DNA of 36,852 nucleotides from Burkholderia sp. H160 (lineage in GTDB: Bacteria > Pseudomonadota > Gammaproteobacteria > Burkholderiales > Burkholderiaceae), in assembly GCA_000173575.1 (NCBI GenBank), contig ABYL01000066.1, positions 1-36,852 on the forward strand, given 5' to 3'. Position 1 is the first letter of the stretch. Each line of letters starts with the position of its first letter. Under the pieces are notes generated by a model, which had not been told where the DNA came from, searched no databases, and saw nothing but the letters and a program-made list of their open reading frames with translations. Of this stretch, positions 1 to 6,884 are shown piece by piece. A program made the translations under genes and the position numbers.

Positions 1-705
1 CGCGGTGCAGCGCGCCTGCATGCTGGCGAGGCCGAAATAGCCGTTGGCTTGTTTCTCGCCACCGCGTTCGCGCGCGCCGCGCGGCAGGCCGATACCATCG
101 TCGCCAACGAAGAGCTTCAGATGACGCGCGCCGGTTTCGATGCGCACGTCGGCGAACGTCGCTTGGGCATGCTTCGCGACGTTGTTGAGCGCTTCCTGCG
201 CGACGCGGAATACGGCGAGCGCCGCATCGGCGGGCAGGCGCGAGAGCCGCGCGTCGTCGGAGCAGGTGAAGGTGGTGCGCAAGCCGGTGCGCGCCGCGAA
301 GTCGCGGATCCAGCCTTTCAGCGCGCCGGCAACGCCCGTCTCGAACGACGGCGCGTGCAGCTGCGCGACGGCTTCGCGGCTCGCTGCGCACACGGCGTCG
401 AGCGAACGGTTCGCGACCGCGAGCGCGGCCGCGCATTGCGGCGGCGCGTCGGCGGGCAGCCAGGTCTCGATGCCGGCGAGCGCGAAGCGCGTCGCGGTCA
501 GCTCGGCGCCGACCCCGTCGTGCAACTCGCGGGCGACGTGACGGCGCACGCTCTCCTGCGCGTCGACCAGTTCGGCCGACAGCTCGCGCACCCGCGCACG
601 CAACCGTTCGATCTCGCGGGCGGCGAGCGACGGCATGTCGATGCCATCACGCTGCGCTGACGAGGCCAGTGCAGCGTTGAACGGGACGGCAGTCGACGTA
701 TCCAT
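1..705 (-). CDS. Sensor histidine kinase, NarX/DegS-like (3' end outside window)
   Basis: Cytoplasmic two-component sensor kinase; 235 codons are visible and the frame is still open at base 1. No membrane segment is seen. A coiled-coil-like stretch at about residues 28-52 leads into a HisKA_3 dimerisation/phosphoacceptor helix with the motif RRHVARELHDGVG, phospho-His about residue 62. The HATPase domain follows, with an N-box (VAQEALNNVAKHA), a G1 box (DDGIGLP) and the start of the G2 box (GYFGLASMQARC). Only a short C-terminus should be missing. HisKA_3 kinases normally pair with a NarL/LuxR-type response regulator, which would be expected just outside the window. The signal is not predictable from the visible part. 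The start is the ATG at 705, the first Met of the frame, with no strong ribosome binding site. Confidence 0.85.
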   Translation of the reverse strand, partial: MDTSTAVPFNAALASSAQRDGIDMPSLAAREIERLRARVRELSAELVDAQESVRRHVARELHDGVGAELTATRFALAGIETWLPADAPPQCAAALAVANRSLDAVCAASREAVAQLHAPSFETGVAGALKGWIRDFAARTGLRTTFTCSDDARLSRLPADAALAVFRVAQEALNNVAKHAQATFADVRIETGARHLKLFVGDDGIGLPRGARERGGEKQANGYFGLASMQARCTA

Positions 706-1130
706 GAATTTCCCTCTCAGGAAGTGGAGCGGACAGCGAAGCGGGCGCACTCAGGCGGCACAAAAAACTTGCGAATCACGAGGTATCGCACCTCACCATC
801 GAGCAACCTGCGCGGCGGGCAGAATCCGACGGCCCAACGTAACGAAATTTACATCCTGTAACAAATCGGGCCGGCCACGATGGGTCTGTAGATTCGTCTG
901 ATCTCGCGGCGCGATGATATCTTAAAAAAATGAAAAATGCAGTCGTACCAAGGCTTAGCGCAGACTTTTCATACATTACTTGATGTGTTGCGCATGCTCG
1001 CCCTGTCAGAGGAATTCCGACAGCGAAGGTAATGTAACAGGCTCCAATTTGTAACGGACAACAAAAAAGGAGCCAGAAGGCTCCTTTTCGTGGAATTCGC
1101 GGCGCGCGGGCCGCGAAGGGGAATGCCGAC
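706..1130. other. Intergenic region between kinase and fpr
   Basis: No convincing gene is present. The stretch holds the upstream region of the kinase and, at its far end, the fpr terminator. An inverted repeat TTACA-TCC-TGTAA lies at 849-861 in an AT-rich patch about 145 bp upstream of the kinase start. It could be an operator, but no regulator can be named. A 66-codon minus-strand frame here has no ribosome binding site and no recognisable motif. Confidence 0.5.
1063..1088 (-). terminator. Intrinsic terminator of fpr
   Basis: A ten-base-pair inverted repeat AAAAGGAGCC / GGCTCCTTTT has the four-base loop AGAA. Read on the minus strand it runs into six T, 43 bp after the fpr stop. The A/T flanks make it usable in both directions, but only fpr reads into it. 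Confidence 0.85.
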
Positions 1131-1901
1131 TCAGCCGACGAAGGCCTTTTCGACCACGTAATGACCCGGGTCGTTGTTGCTGCCTTCCTTGAAGCCCGCG
1201 TCTTCGAGCAGCTTGCGCGTGTCGCGCAGCATGTGCGGGCTGCCGCACAGCATGATGCGATCGTTCTCGAGCGAGAAACCCGGCACGCCGAGATCGGCGA
1301 ACAGTTTTTCGGTTTCGATCAGCTCGGTGATACGACCGCGGTTCTGGAACGCTTCGCGCGTGACGGTCGGGTAGTACAGCAGCTTTTCCTGCACCAGCTC
1401 GCCGAGGTGTTCATGCGCCGGCAGGTGGTCGGTGATGTATTCCTTGTACGCGAGTTCGTCGACGAAGCGGCAGGTGTGCGTGAGGATCACGCGCTCGTAG
1501 CGGTCGTACACGTCCGGATCCTTGATGATCGACATGAACGGCGCGAGGCCCGTGCCGGTGGACAGCAGCCACAGCGTCTTGCCCGGCAGCAGGTTGTCGG
1601 CCACCAGCGTGCCGACCGGCTTTTTGCCGATCAGCACTTCGTCGCCGACCTTCAGGTGCTGCAGACGCGACGTGAGCGGGCCGTCCTGCACCTTGATGCT
1701 CAGGAATTCGAGATGTTCTTCGTAGTTCGCACTGGCAAGGCTGTATGCGCGCAGCAGTGGCTTGCCCTCGACCTGCAGGCCCACCATCGTGAACTGGCCG
1801 TTTTCGAAGCGGAACGACGGATCGCGCGTGCAGGTGAAGCTGAAAAGCGTATCGGTCCAGTGATGGACGCTCAGGACGGTTTGTGAATTCAGGTTGCTCA
1901 T
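1131..1901 (-). CDS. fpr: Ferredoxin--NADP(+) reductase
   Basis: FAD flavoenzyme of the bacterial class I Fpr group, exchanging electrons between NADPH and ferredoxin or flavodoxin; cytosolic, 256 residues, the usual length. The FAD-binding motif RAYSLAS is at 51-57, the nicotinamide-binding STGTGLAPF at 114-122, and CGSPHML near the C-terminus. The protein ends VEKAFVG, the aromatic-containing C-terminal tail characteristic of bacterial Fpr. An upstream in-frame Met would add 20 residues rich in Arg and Thr with no homologous character, so the start is placed at the ATG at 1901 (MSNLNSQTV), preceded by a weak AAGAAG. It is a monocistronic gene with its own terminator. Confidence 0.93.
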   Translation of the reverse strand: MSNLNSQTVLSVHHWTDTLFSFTCTRDPSFRFENGQFTMVGLQVEGKPLLRAYSLASANYEEHLEFLSIKVQDGPLTSRLQHLKVGDEVLIGKKPVGTLVADNLLPGKTLWLLSTGTGLAPFMSIIKDPDVYDRYERVILTHTCRFVDELAYKEYITDHLPAHEHLGELVQEKLLYYPTVTREAFQNRGRITELIETEKLFADLGVPGFSLENDRIMLCGSPHMLRDTRKLLEDAGFKEGSNNDPGHYVVEKAFVG

Positions 1902-2661
1902 GGCTTCTTGGATAGTGCGAAAACGAAGGCGGCCAGTCGTCTGAGCCGGCCGGCACGGCAAGGGCGATGCTGCGCTGACCCGTGGTCGGGACTCACGCGC
2001 AATCCGCTATTTTACCGTGCCCGCCGGGGCGGGGTCTCGGCGCGGCGGTCGAGCGTGGTGAAGCGGATTGCCGGACCAGGAAGCGGCGGCGCCGGTTTGC
2101 TGGCGCCGCGAAGTACGTTGGCGTGAATGCGACCGTGCTTCAGCGGGGTACGGCGATTCGGCGAACGCCGCGCAGGGCGGCTGCCATTGGCTGTCCGGCA
2201 TGCACGAAAGCGACGCGCCGCGCGGGCAACAATTTCAAGATGATACCGAAAGGCGGCGTGCACCGCAGCATTGACCCTGCTAATAAAACTGGCAAAGGGG
2301 GCGGAACCGTCCCGGTGCCATCGAAAGCGCGTGGCGTTCGACGTCGTTCGTACGGTGCCATTTTTTTTGGGTGGGAATACGTCAGGCGCTTGTTCGTTTA
2401 CGCAGGACGCGAGTCGCGTGAAGCCATGCGGTGCGGTGGCTGCGCGACTCGCAGTTCGCCGCAAGAGACGACAACACCAATACGGCGACCGTCTGGACGT
2501 TACGCATCGCCAATCAATGAGCGCACGCGGGGCGACCATCTGGAACACCGTGATCCGGAGAATCTATCGGTACACAGATGTGGGTCTGGAGCGACGATGA
2601 TCGGTCCAGGCCTCTGTCGGACAAGGGAATTCTGTCTGATGGATTTGGTGACGCTCAACTC

Positions 2662-2701
2662 GCGGGTGCCGCTTGCTGATGCTACGGTCACCCGCTTTTT
2701 T
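2662..2701 (+). terminator. Orphan intrinsic terminator
   Basis: The stem GCGGGTG (2662-2668) pairs with CACCCGC (2689-2695) and is followed directly by six T. It has the form of a Rho-independent terminator on the plus strand, yet no recognised plus-strand gene precedes it for at least 760 bp. The minus-strand reading has no T-run, so it does not serve the LacI gene. Confidence 0.6.
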
Positions 2702-2780
2702 CCGCGCTGTTTCAACACCCAGGCCAGCAGCACGATCACGACGTGCCGATCATTCGGGCCGGAACTATTCTCGGCAAATC

Positions 2781-2791
2781 ACTAATAATAT
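2781..2791. promoter_or_regulatory. Operator-like repeat copy 1 (ACTAATAATAT)
   Basis: This is an exact copy of the 11-mer that also occurs at 3926-3936 and 4014-4024. It lies 10 bp beyond the stop codon of the LacI-family gene. Three identical AT-rich 11-mers within 1.25 kb of high-GC DNA, all around one regulator gene, suggest auxiliary operators. The role of this copy is inferred. Confidence 0.5.
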
Positions 2792-2801
2792 GAATTATCG
2801 G

Positions 2802-3857
2802 CTATTTCGCCTCATCAATTGCCCTGACCGAGGTGCGTTCGACCAGCGGTCCATCCAGCTTGACCGTGCGATGGCGCACCGGCGCGCCGGCGGCGCGGTT
2901 GTGCTCCTCCTGAAGGAGCGTCTCGACCGCCCAGCGGCCGAGCTCGTAGTTCGGCAGCACCACGGTCGACAGCGGCGGATGCGTGTGGCGCGCGATTTCC
3001 TGGTCGTCGTAGCCGAGCACCGAGACGTCCTCGGGAACGCGCAGGCCTAGCTGCTTGAGTGCCTCGATCGCGCCGATCGCGGTCAGGTCGTTCGCGCAGA
3101 AGATCGCAGTGGGCGGATTGACCTCGCGCATCAGCGACAGCGTCAGCTCGAAGCCGAGACCCGAACTCCAGTCGCCGTCGCGCACGAGTTCGGGCGCGAA
3201 CGGCAGGTCGGCGGTCGCGAGCGCGGTGCGGTAGCCCTTCAGACGGTCTTTCGCGGCGTCCTGCCACGGCTCGCCGTTGATGTAGCCGATGCGCCGGTGG
3301 CCGGCCTGCAGCAGGTACTCGGTCGCCAGATGGCCGCCCGCGACCTCGGCCGGCACCACTGACGAGAACGTGCTGTCGCCGGTGTAGCAGTTCAGCAGCA
3401 CGGTCGGCAACGTCGACAGCGCGGCCGGCGGCTCAGCCTTGCGCGTGTAGACGGTCGCGTAGATCACGCCGAACACGCGCGGATTGGCGAGGACCGTGTC
3501 GAGCACCTGTTTTTCGATGTCGGCGTTGCCGTGTGTCGAGTAGACCGCGAGCAACTTGCCGCCCGCGTACGCGGCGTCGCGCGCGCCGTCGATGCTGACG
3601 ACCGGGTGTGGACTCGTCGAGATTTCGTCGGCCAGATAGACGATCAGATTGCGCTCGTCGCCGGATGCCACGACCGGCTCGCGCTGCGACAGCCGGTAGC
3701 CGAGGTCGTGCGCGGCCTTCAGCACCTTCTCACGGGTGGCCTCGGAAAATTTCGCGCCGGACGCGTTGTTCAGCACGAGCGAGACGGTGGATTGCGACAC
3801 GCCGGTGAGCTTGGCGATGTCGGTCATGGTCGGGCGGTGTTGAGTCGATTTTTTCAT
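2802..3857 (-). CDS. LacI/GalR-family transcriptional regulator
   Basis: DNA-binding repressor, 351 residues, the family's usual length. The N-terminal LacI helix-turn-helix is at about 10-55 (TMTDIAKLTGVSQSTVSLVLN, then the hinge region). A periplasmic-binding-protein-like effector domain fills the rest; its C-terminal part reads PEDVSVLGYDDQEIA, as is common in sugar-responsive members. It is transcribed divergently from an aldose 1-epimerase gene 306 bp away, so a sugar ligand is likely, though not identifiable. Its putative promoter has -35 TTGGCG and -10 TATTAT with a 16-bp spacer, and the -10 lies inside the operator-like word at 3926-3936, which suggests autoregulation. The start at 3857 (MKKSTQHRP) fits the family. 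Confidence 0.9.
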   Translation of the reverse strand: MKKSTQHRPTMTDIAKLTGVSQSTVSLVLNNASGAKFSEATREKVLKAAHDLGYRLSQREPVVASGDERNLIVYLADEISTSPHPVVSIDGARDAAYAGGKLLAVYSTHGNADIEKQVLDTVLANPRVFGVIYATVYTRKAEPPAALSTLPTVLLNCYTGDSTFSSVVPAEVAGGHLATEYLLQAGHRRIGYINGEPWQDAAKDRLKGYRTALATADLPFAPELVRDGDWSSGLGFELTLSLMREVNPPTAIFCANDLTAIGAIEALKQLGLRVPEDVSVLGYDDQEIARHTHPPLSTVVLPNYELGRWAVETLLQEEHNRAAGAPVRHRTVKLDGPLVERTSVRAIDEAK

Positions 3858-3925
3858 CGTGTGGGCCGCGGCGAGGCCGCGCTGAAGCAGGGGAATGCCA
3901 GAGGCATCGTGCCGTTGACGGTACC

Positions 3926-3957
3926 ACTAATAATATCCGCGCAGCAACGACCGCCAA
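3926..3957 (-). promoter_or_regulatory. Putative LacI-gene promoter with overlapping operator
   Basis: On the minus strand, -35 TTGGCG (3952-3957) and -10 TATTAT (3930-3935) are separated by 16 bp. The -10 hexamer sits inside ACTAATAATAT (3926-3936), the word repeated at 2781 and 4014. A protein bound there would block the regulator's own promoter. Promoter and operator are inferred from sequence only. Confidence 0.55.
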
Positions 3958-4013
3958 GCCGCCAATTGGGAACGTTTTTTCGGTGTGTTACGGCCCCTCT
4001 CTAGCGTTTTATT

Positions 4014-4053
4014 ACTAATAATATTGACCGGCGGTGCGCTGTCATGCGATTCT
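4014..4053 (+). promoter_or_regulatory. Putative epimerase promoter with overlapping operator
   Basis: Operator-like ACTAATAATAT at 4014-4024 is part of an imperfect palindrome, ATTA-CTAA-TAAT. It abuts and overlaps by one base a possible -35 TTGACC (4024-4029), with a weak -10 GATTCT at 4048-4053 after 18 bp. Binding here would repress the epimerase transcript. The word at 3926 lies 88 bp away, a spacing compatible with looping. Confidence 0.45.
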
Positions 4054-4116
4054 CGCTCGGGTGGACTGAGGTGGTCCGCCAGCCGCGTGGTGCGCGGCAC
4101 GTCAAAGGAGATACGA

Positions 4117-4161
4117 ATGCACGTTGATGCCGCCTTTCACTTGCGGTTTCGTCTCGTCTGA
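4117..4161 (+). CDS. Putative 14-residue leader peptide upstream of epimerase
   Basis: The best ribosome binding site of the locus, AAAGGAG at 4104-4110, lies 6 bases before this ATG and not before the epimerase. The frame reads MHVDAAFHLRFRLV and stops at TGA 4159-4161, two bases before the epimerase ATG at 4164. This arrangement suits translational coupling or reinitiation. It could instead be the remnant of a deleted first gene. No run of control codons is seen, so classical attenuation is not indicated. Confidence 0.4.
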   Translation: MHVDAAFHLRFRLV

Positions 4162-4163
4162 CC

Positions 4164-5114
4164 ATGCGCGACGCTTCCCTGAAGTGGCTTGACGATCCTT
4201 TGATCGCCGGGCGCCTCGTCACTTTGTCGGCCGGCGCGCTGCGCGCGGTGCTCGCACCCGATGTCGGCGGCGCGCTCGCGGCGTTCTATGAAGTCACGCC
4301 GGAAGGCCCGTTGCACTGGCTGCGGCCGGCGGTGGCGGAAGCGTTCGAAGCGCGCGATCCTCTGCGCATGGCGAGCTTCCCGCTGTTCCCATACTGCAAC
4401 CGGATTCGCGATGCGCGCTTCGAGTTCGACGGCACGACGATCGATCTCGGCGGCAACGACCCGCGTTTCGCCCACGCGCTGCACGGCAACGCGTGGCGGC
4501 ATCCGTGGCGCGTCGGCGCGCGCAGCGACAACGCGGTGGACTTGCACTTCGAGCATGAGCCGGATCCGGGCGTGTCCGGGGACTGGCCGTTTCGCTATCG
4601 CGCGCGGCAGCGCATCGAGTTGCGCGATGGCGCGTTGCACATCACGCTGTCCGCGCAGAATCTCGCCGGCCGGCCGATGCCGTTCGGCATGGGCCATCAC
4701 CCGTACTATCCGCGCACCGCTGCGACGCGCATCCATGCCGACGTGCGGGCGATGTGGCACGCCGACGCCGACGTGCTGCCCACCCATCTCGGCCCGCATC
4801 CGGCCGTCGATGCGTTGCGTGCGGGCATGTCGCCCGATGCGTTCGGTCTCGACAACAACTTCGCGAACTGGTCGCGCGTGGCGACGATTGCGTGGCCCGA
4901 CGAGCACCGCAGCGTGACGATGCGCGCCGATGCGCCGTTCGATCACATGGTCGTGTTCGCGCCGGCTAACGATTCGCAGCTGTGCGTGGAGCCGGTCACG
5001 AATACGACGGACAGCTTCAACCTGGTCGCCGTGCGCGAGCAGGTGGGTGGATACGTGCTGCAGCCGGGAGAGGAGATCGAAGCGGCGTTGAGCTGGACGC
5101 CGCTTCGGGCGTGA
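4164..5114 (+). CDS. Aldose 1-epimerase family protein
   Basis: Cytosolic mutarotase-type enzyme interconverting alpha and beta anomers of an aldose; 316 residues. Family motifs are visible: NR..DARF at 79-85, the catalytic-region HGNAW with His107, GMGHHPYY with His178/179, and CVEPVTN with Glu276 as the expected catalytic base. Divergence from a LacI-family gene suggests sugar-inducible expression, and it is the only structural gene of that unit here. The start codon itself has no Shine-Dalgarno; translation probably depends on the upstream 14-codon frame. The exact sugar is not predictable: galM, the L-arabinose-linked and the YeaD-like groups share these motifs. Confidence 0.88.
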   Translation: MRDASLKWLDDPLIAGRLVTLSAGALRAVLAPDVGGALAAFYEVTPEGPLHWLRPAVAEAFEARDPLRMASFPLFPYCNRIRDARFEFDGTTIDLGGNDPRFAHALHGNAWRHPWRVGARSDNAVDLHFEHEPDPGVSGDWPFRYRARQRIELRDGALHITLSAQNLAGRPMPFGMGHHPYYPRTAATRIHADVRAMWHADADVLPTHLGPHPAVDALRAGMSPDAFGLDNNFANWSRVATIAWPDEHRSVTMRADAPFDHMVVFAPANDSQLCVEPVTNTTDSFNLVAVREQVGGYVLQPGEEIEAALSWTPLRA

Positions 5115-5183
5115 GGGCGAGGTCAGCTTGAGAGCGTGCACGCGTCTGCCTTGGGCGAACGAAAACGCAATCCGCAGAAGCGC

Positions 5184-5981
5184 TCAATCCAGCCGCAACT
5201 TCGCTACATAAGGCAAATGATCCGACAGCCACGCGGTCTCCTGCGTGGGCTGAATCCATTGGACGGGCTGCATGCCGCGCACGAACATCTTGTCGAGCGA
5301 CAGCGCCGGTGAGAACGCCGGGAACGTGCGGGCCGGTTCGCCGAGCAGCGTGGCGACTTCCTGCAAGCCGTGCTCGCGAAAGAGCGGCACCGAGTCGTTG
5401 CGCCAATCGTTGAAATCGCCGGCCAGCACGAGCGGCCCGTCGGGGGCTTCCTTCGCGATCCAGTGTGCGATCCAGTTCATCTGTCGCAAGCGCGCCGGGC
5501 GCGTCAACGCGAGATGCGCGCAGAGCAGCGTAACGAGCCGTCCGCCGAACGTCGCGCGCGCCACCAGCAGGCCGCGCTTTTCGAAGCGGTGCGCGGAGAT
5601 GTCCCAGCGGCCGCCGAGATCGAGCGGATGCGGCGACAGGATCGCATTGCCGTGCCGCCACGACGGCTTGAACACATTCGGGCCGAGCGCGACTTCGAGT
5701 TCGAGCGCGCGTGCGATCTCGGTCGCCTGACAGTGCCATACGTCGGCCAGCGTATCGCCCATCGGCGCGCCGAAACTGCTCGCCAATACCGGCGACGGCA
5801 TGCGCCGCGCCATGGCTTCCTGCAGGAAGTACGCGTCCGCGTGCGTCGATTGAACCCAGCGCTGCATCGCCTGCCAGGCCTGAAAACCGAGCGGCGTGCG
5901 GCCCTTGTGCAGGTTCCAGCTCACCGCAATGAAATCATTCGGCGCAAGGCTCTCTCGGATCAATTCTTCTGGGTTTCGCAT
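5184..5981 (-). CDS. Endonuclease/exonuclease/phosphatase (EEP) family protein
   Basis: Metal-dependent phosphodiesterase fold, 265 residues, no signal peptide. EEP signature residues are visible: SWNLHKG (Asn23), FLQEAM (Glu55), LAGDFNDWRN (Asp189, Asn191), LSLDKMF (Asp230) and SDHLPYVA (Asp254-His255). These complete the active site of the DNase I / ExoIII superfamily, so the protein should be catalytically competent. The substrate could be DNA, RNA or a phospholipid headgroup and cannot be told. The start at 5981 gives the usual compact EEP N-terminus. It is followed on the same strand by nothing within 69 bp, and preceded by an exported-protein gene ending 54 bp upstream, so the two may be cotranscribed. 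Confidence 0.85.
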   Translation of the reverse strand: MRNPEELIRESLAPNDFIAVSWNLHKGRTPLGFQAWQAMQRWVQSTHADAYFLQEAMARRMPSPVLASSFGAPMGDTLADVWHCQATEIARALELEVALGPNVFKPSWRHGNAILSPHPLDLGGRWDISAHRFEKRGLLVARATFGGRLVTLLCAHLALTRPARLRQMNWIAHWIAKEAPDGPLVLAGDFNDWRNDSVPLFREHGLQEVATLLGEPARTFPAFSPALSLDKMFVRGMQPVQWIQPTQETAWLSDHLPYVAKLRLD

Positions 5982-6035
5982 GCCGCGTTATCCACGTGTT
6001 CTGTTTGAAGGCGTCGGTTGGGCGCGCTGTTCCCG

Positions 6036-6578
6036 TCAGTTCGGATTGCTGCCGACATTCCCGGCGCCATTCGTGCCGTTGCCGTTCGCACCGCCGCTCA
6101 CGACGCTCGCATGCACGCGGTACACGAGGCTCGGATTGTGATCGACGATCGTCCAGCTCGCCCATTGATCGGGCGGCACCACGAGACCCGGATGGCTCGC
6201 GTTGACCTGGCGCGGCTGCGGCGGCAGCTTGCAGCCGATGTCGGTGCGCGCCGGGCTGTTGTCCTCGAGCGTTTCCTGCGTCTCGATGGAAAACATCACA
6301 CCCTCCGGATCGACGCGCAGCGGCGACACCGTGATCGTGCGCGACAGATCGATGCTGCCGGCCGGCTGGTCCTTGCAGCCGACGTTGTGCTGCACGACCT
6401 GATGATGCGTATCCGTGCGTGCCTGGCCAACGGTGGTAGTGCCGTCGAACGAGTCGATCTGCTGACCATCTTTCACCACCTGCAGCTGCCATTGCACGAC
6501 CTGCTGCGCTGGCCGTTGTTGCGCGTGGGCGAGCAACGAAGCGCCAAGCAGCATGGCCACGAAACTGGTTTTCCACAT
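6036..6578 (-). CDS. Exported protein of unknown function
   Basis: 180 residues from the ATG at 6578. The longer frame's extra 47 residues look non-coding, while this start has GGAGA upstream and opens a signal peptide (MWKTSFVAMLLGASLLAHA, cleavage near AHA-Q). The mature part has two Cys (in VGCKDQP and DIGCKLPP) that could form a disulfide, a beta-rich look and a final Gly/Asn-rich tail of about 20 residues. It resembles conserved periplasmic proteins of Burkholderia without assigned function. It lies just upstream of the EEP gene on the same strand. Confidence 0.75.
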   Translation of the reverse strand: MWKTSFVAMLLGASLLAHAQQRPAQQVVQWQLQVVKDGQQIDSFDGTTTVGQARTDTHHQVVQHNVGCKDQPAGSIDLSRTITVSPLRVDPEGVMFSIETQETLEDNSPARTDIGCKLPPQPRQVNASHPGLVVPPDQWASWTIVDHNPSLVYRVHASVVSGGANGNGTNGAGNVGSNPN

Positions 6579-6884
6579 ACAAGAATCTCCGCTCACGCGC
6601 CGGTTTGCATGGTTGCCTCGCCGTGGCAATGAGAGAGCCATCTTACCCCCGATGGCCGCAACGATTTCTGACACAGCCGCCGAGACCCGGTTCAGCAATA
6701 ATCCATTCCAGATATGCATGGGAATGCCACGAGGGCACGTCCTCCGGGCGTCTCCCGGAGCCGGCGCTGATTAGCAGCAGAGCCGCACGACTGCTGGCTT
6801 GCACGCGTTTATGCCGTCGCTACACTGGACTCGAACCGGCGCTCACAAGGTGCCGCCGCTGCAACCTGACAGACGGGGTGAGCG
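6579..6884. other. Divergent intergenic region
   Basis: This separates the exported-protein gene (minus) from the AAA ATPase gene (plus). It holds a hairpin CTCCGGG / CCCGGAG at 6742-6760 and a plausible plus-strand promoter at 6799-6826. No gene is supported. Confidence 0.55.
6799..6826 (+). promoter_or_regulatory. Putative sigma70 promoter of AAA ATPase gene
   Basis: -35 TTGCAC at 6799-6804, 16-bp spacer, -10 TACACT at 6821-6826, about 58 bp before the ATG at 6885. Confidence 0.5.

Larger units (their letters stand above)
1902..2801. other. 900-bp region without a recognisable gene
   Basis: Both strands carry long open frames, including one of 267 codons on the plus strand, but none shows a ribosome binding site, a recognisable domain or a convincing composition. 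The region does hold a good plus-strand intrinsic terminator at 2662-2701, with no gene reading into it. A weaker hairpin followed by eight T lies at 2332-2368. An operator-like word is at 2781-2791. The stretch may contain an unannotated small RNA or be decayed coding sequence. Confidence 0.5.
3858..4163. other. Divergent control region, LacI gene / epimerase gene
   Basis: This 306-bp region carries the two opposing promoters, two copies of the 11-bp operator-like word with start points 88 bp apart, and a short leader reading frame with a strong ribosome binding site just before the epimerase. Each element is listed separately. Confidence 0.7.

Noticed and set aside
1982-2785. A 267-codon plus-strand frame in the geneless region
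   Set aside because: No ribosome site, no recognisable domain, irregular composition. Kept only as a place where a small RNA may lie because of the terminator at 2662-2701.
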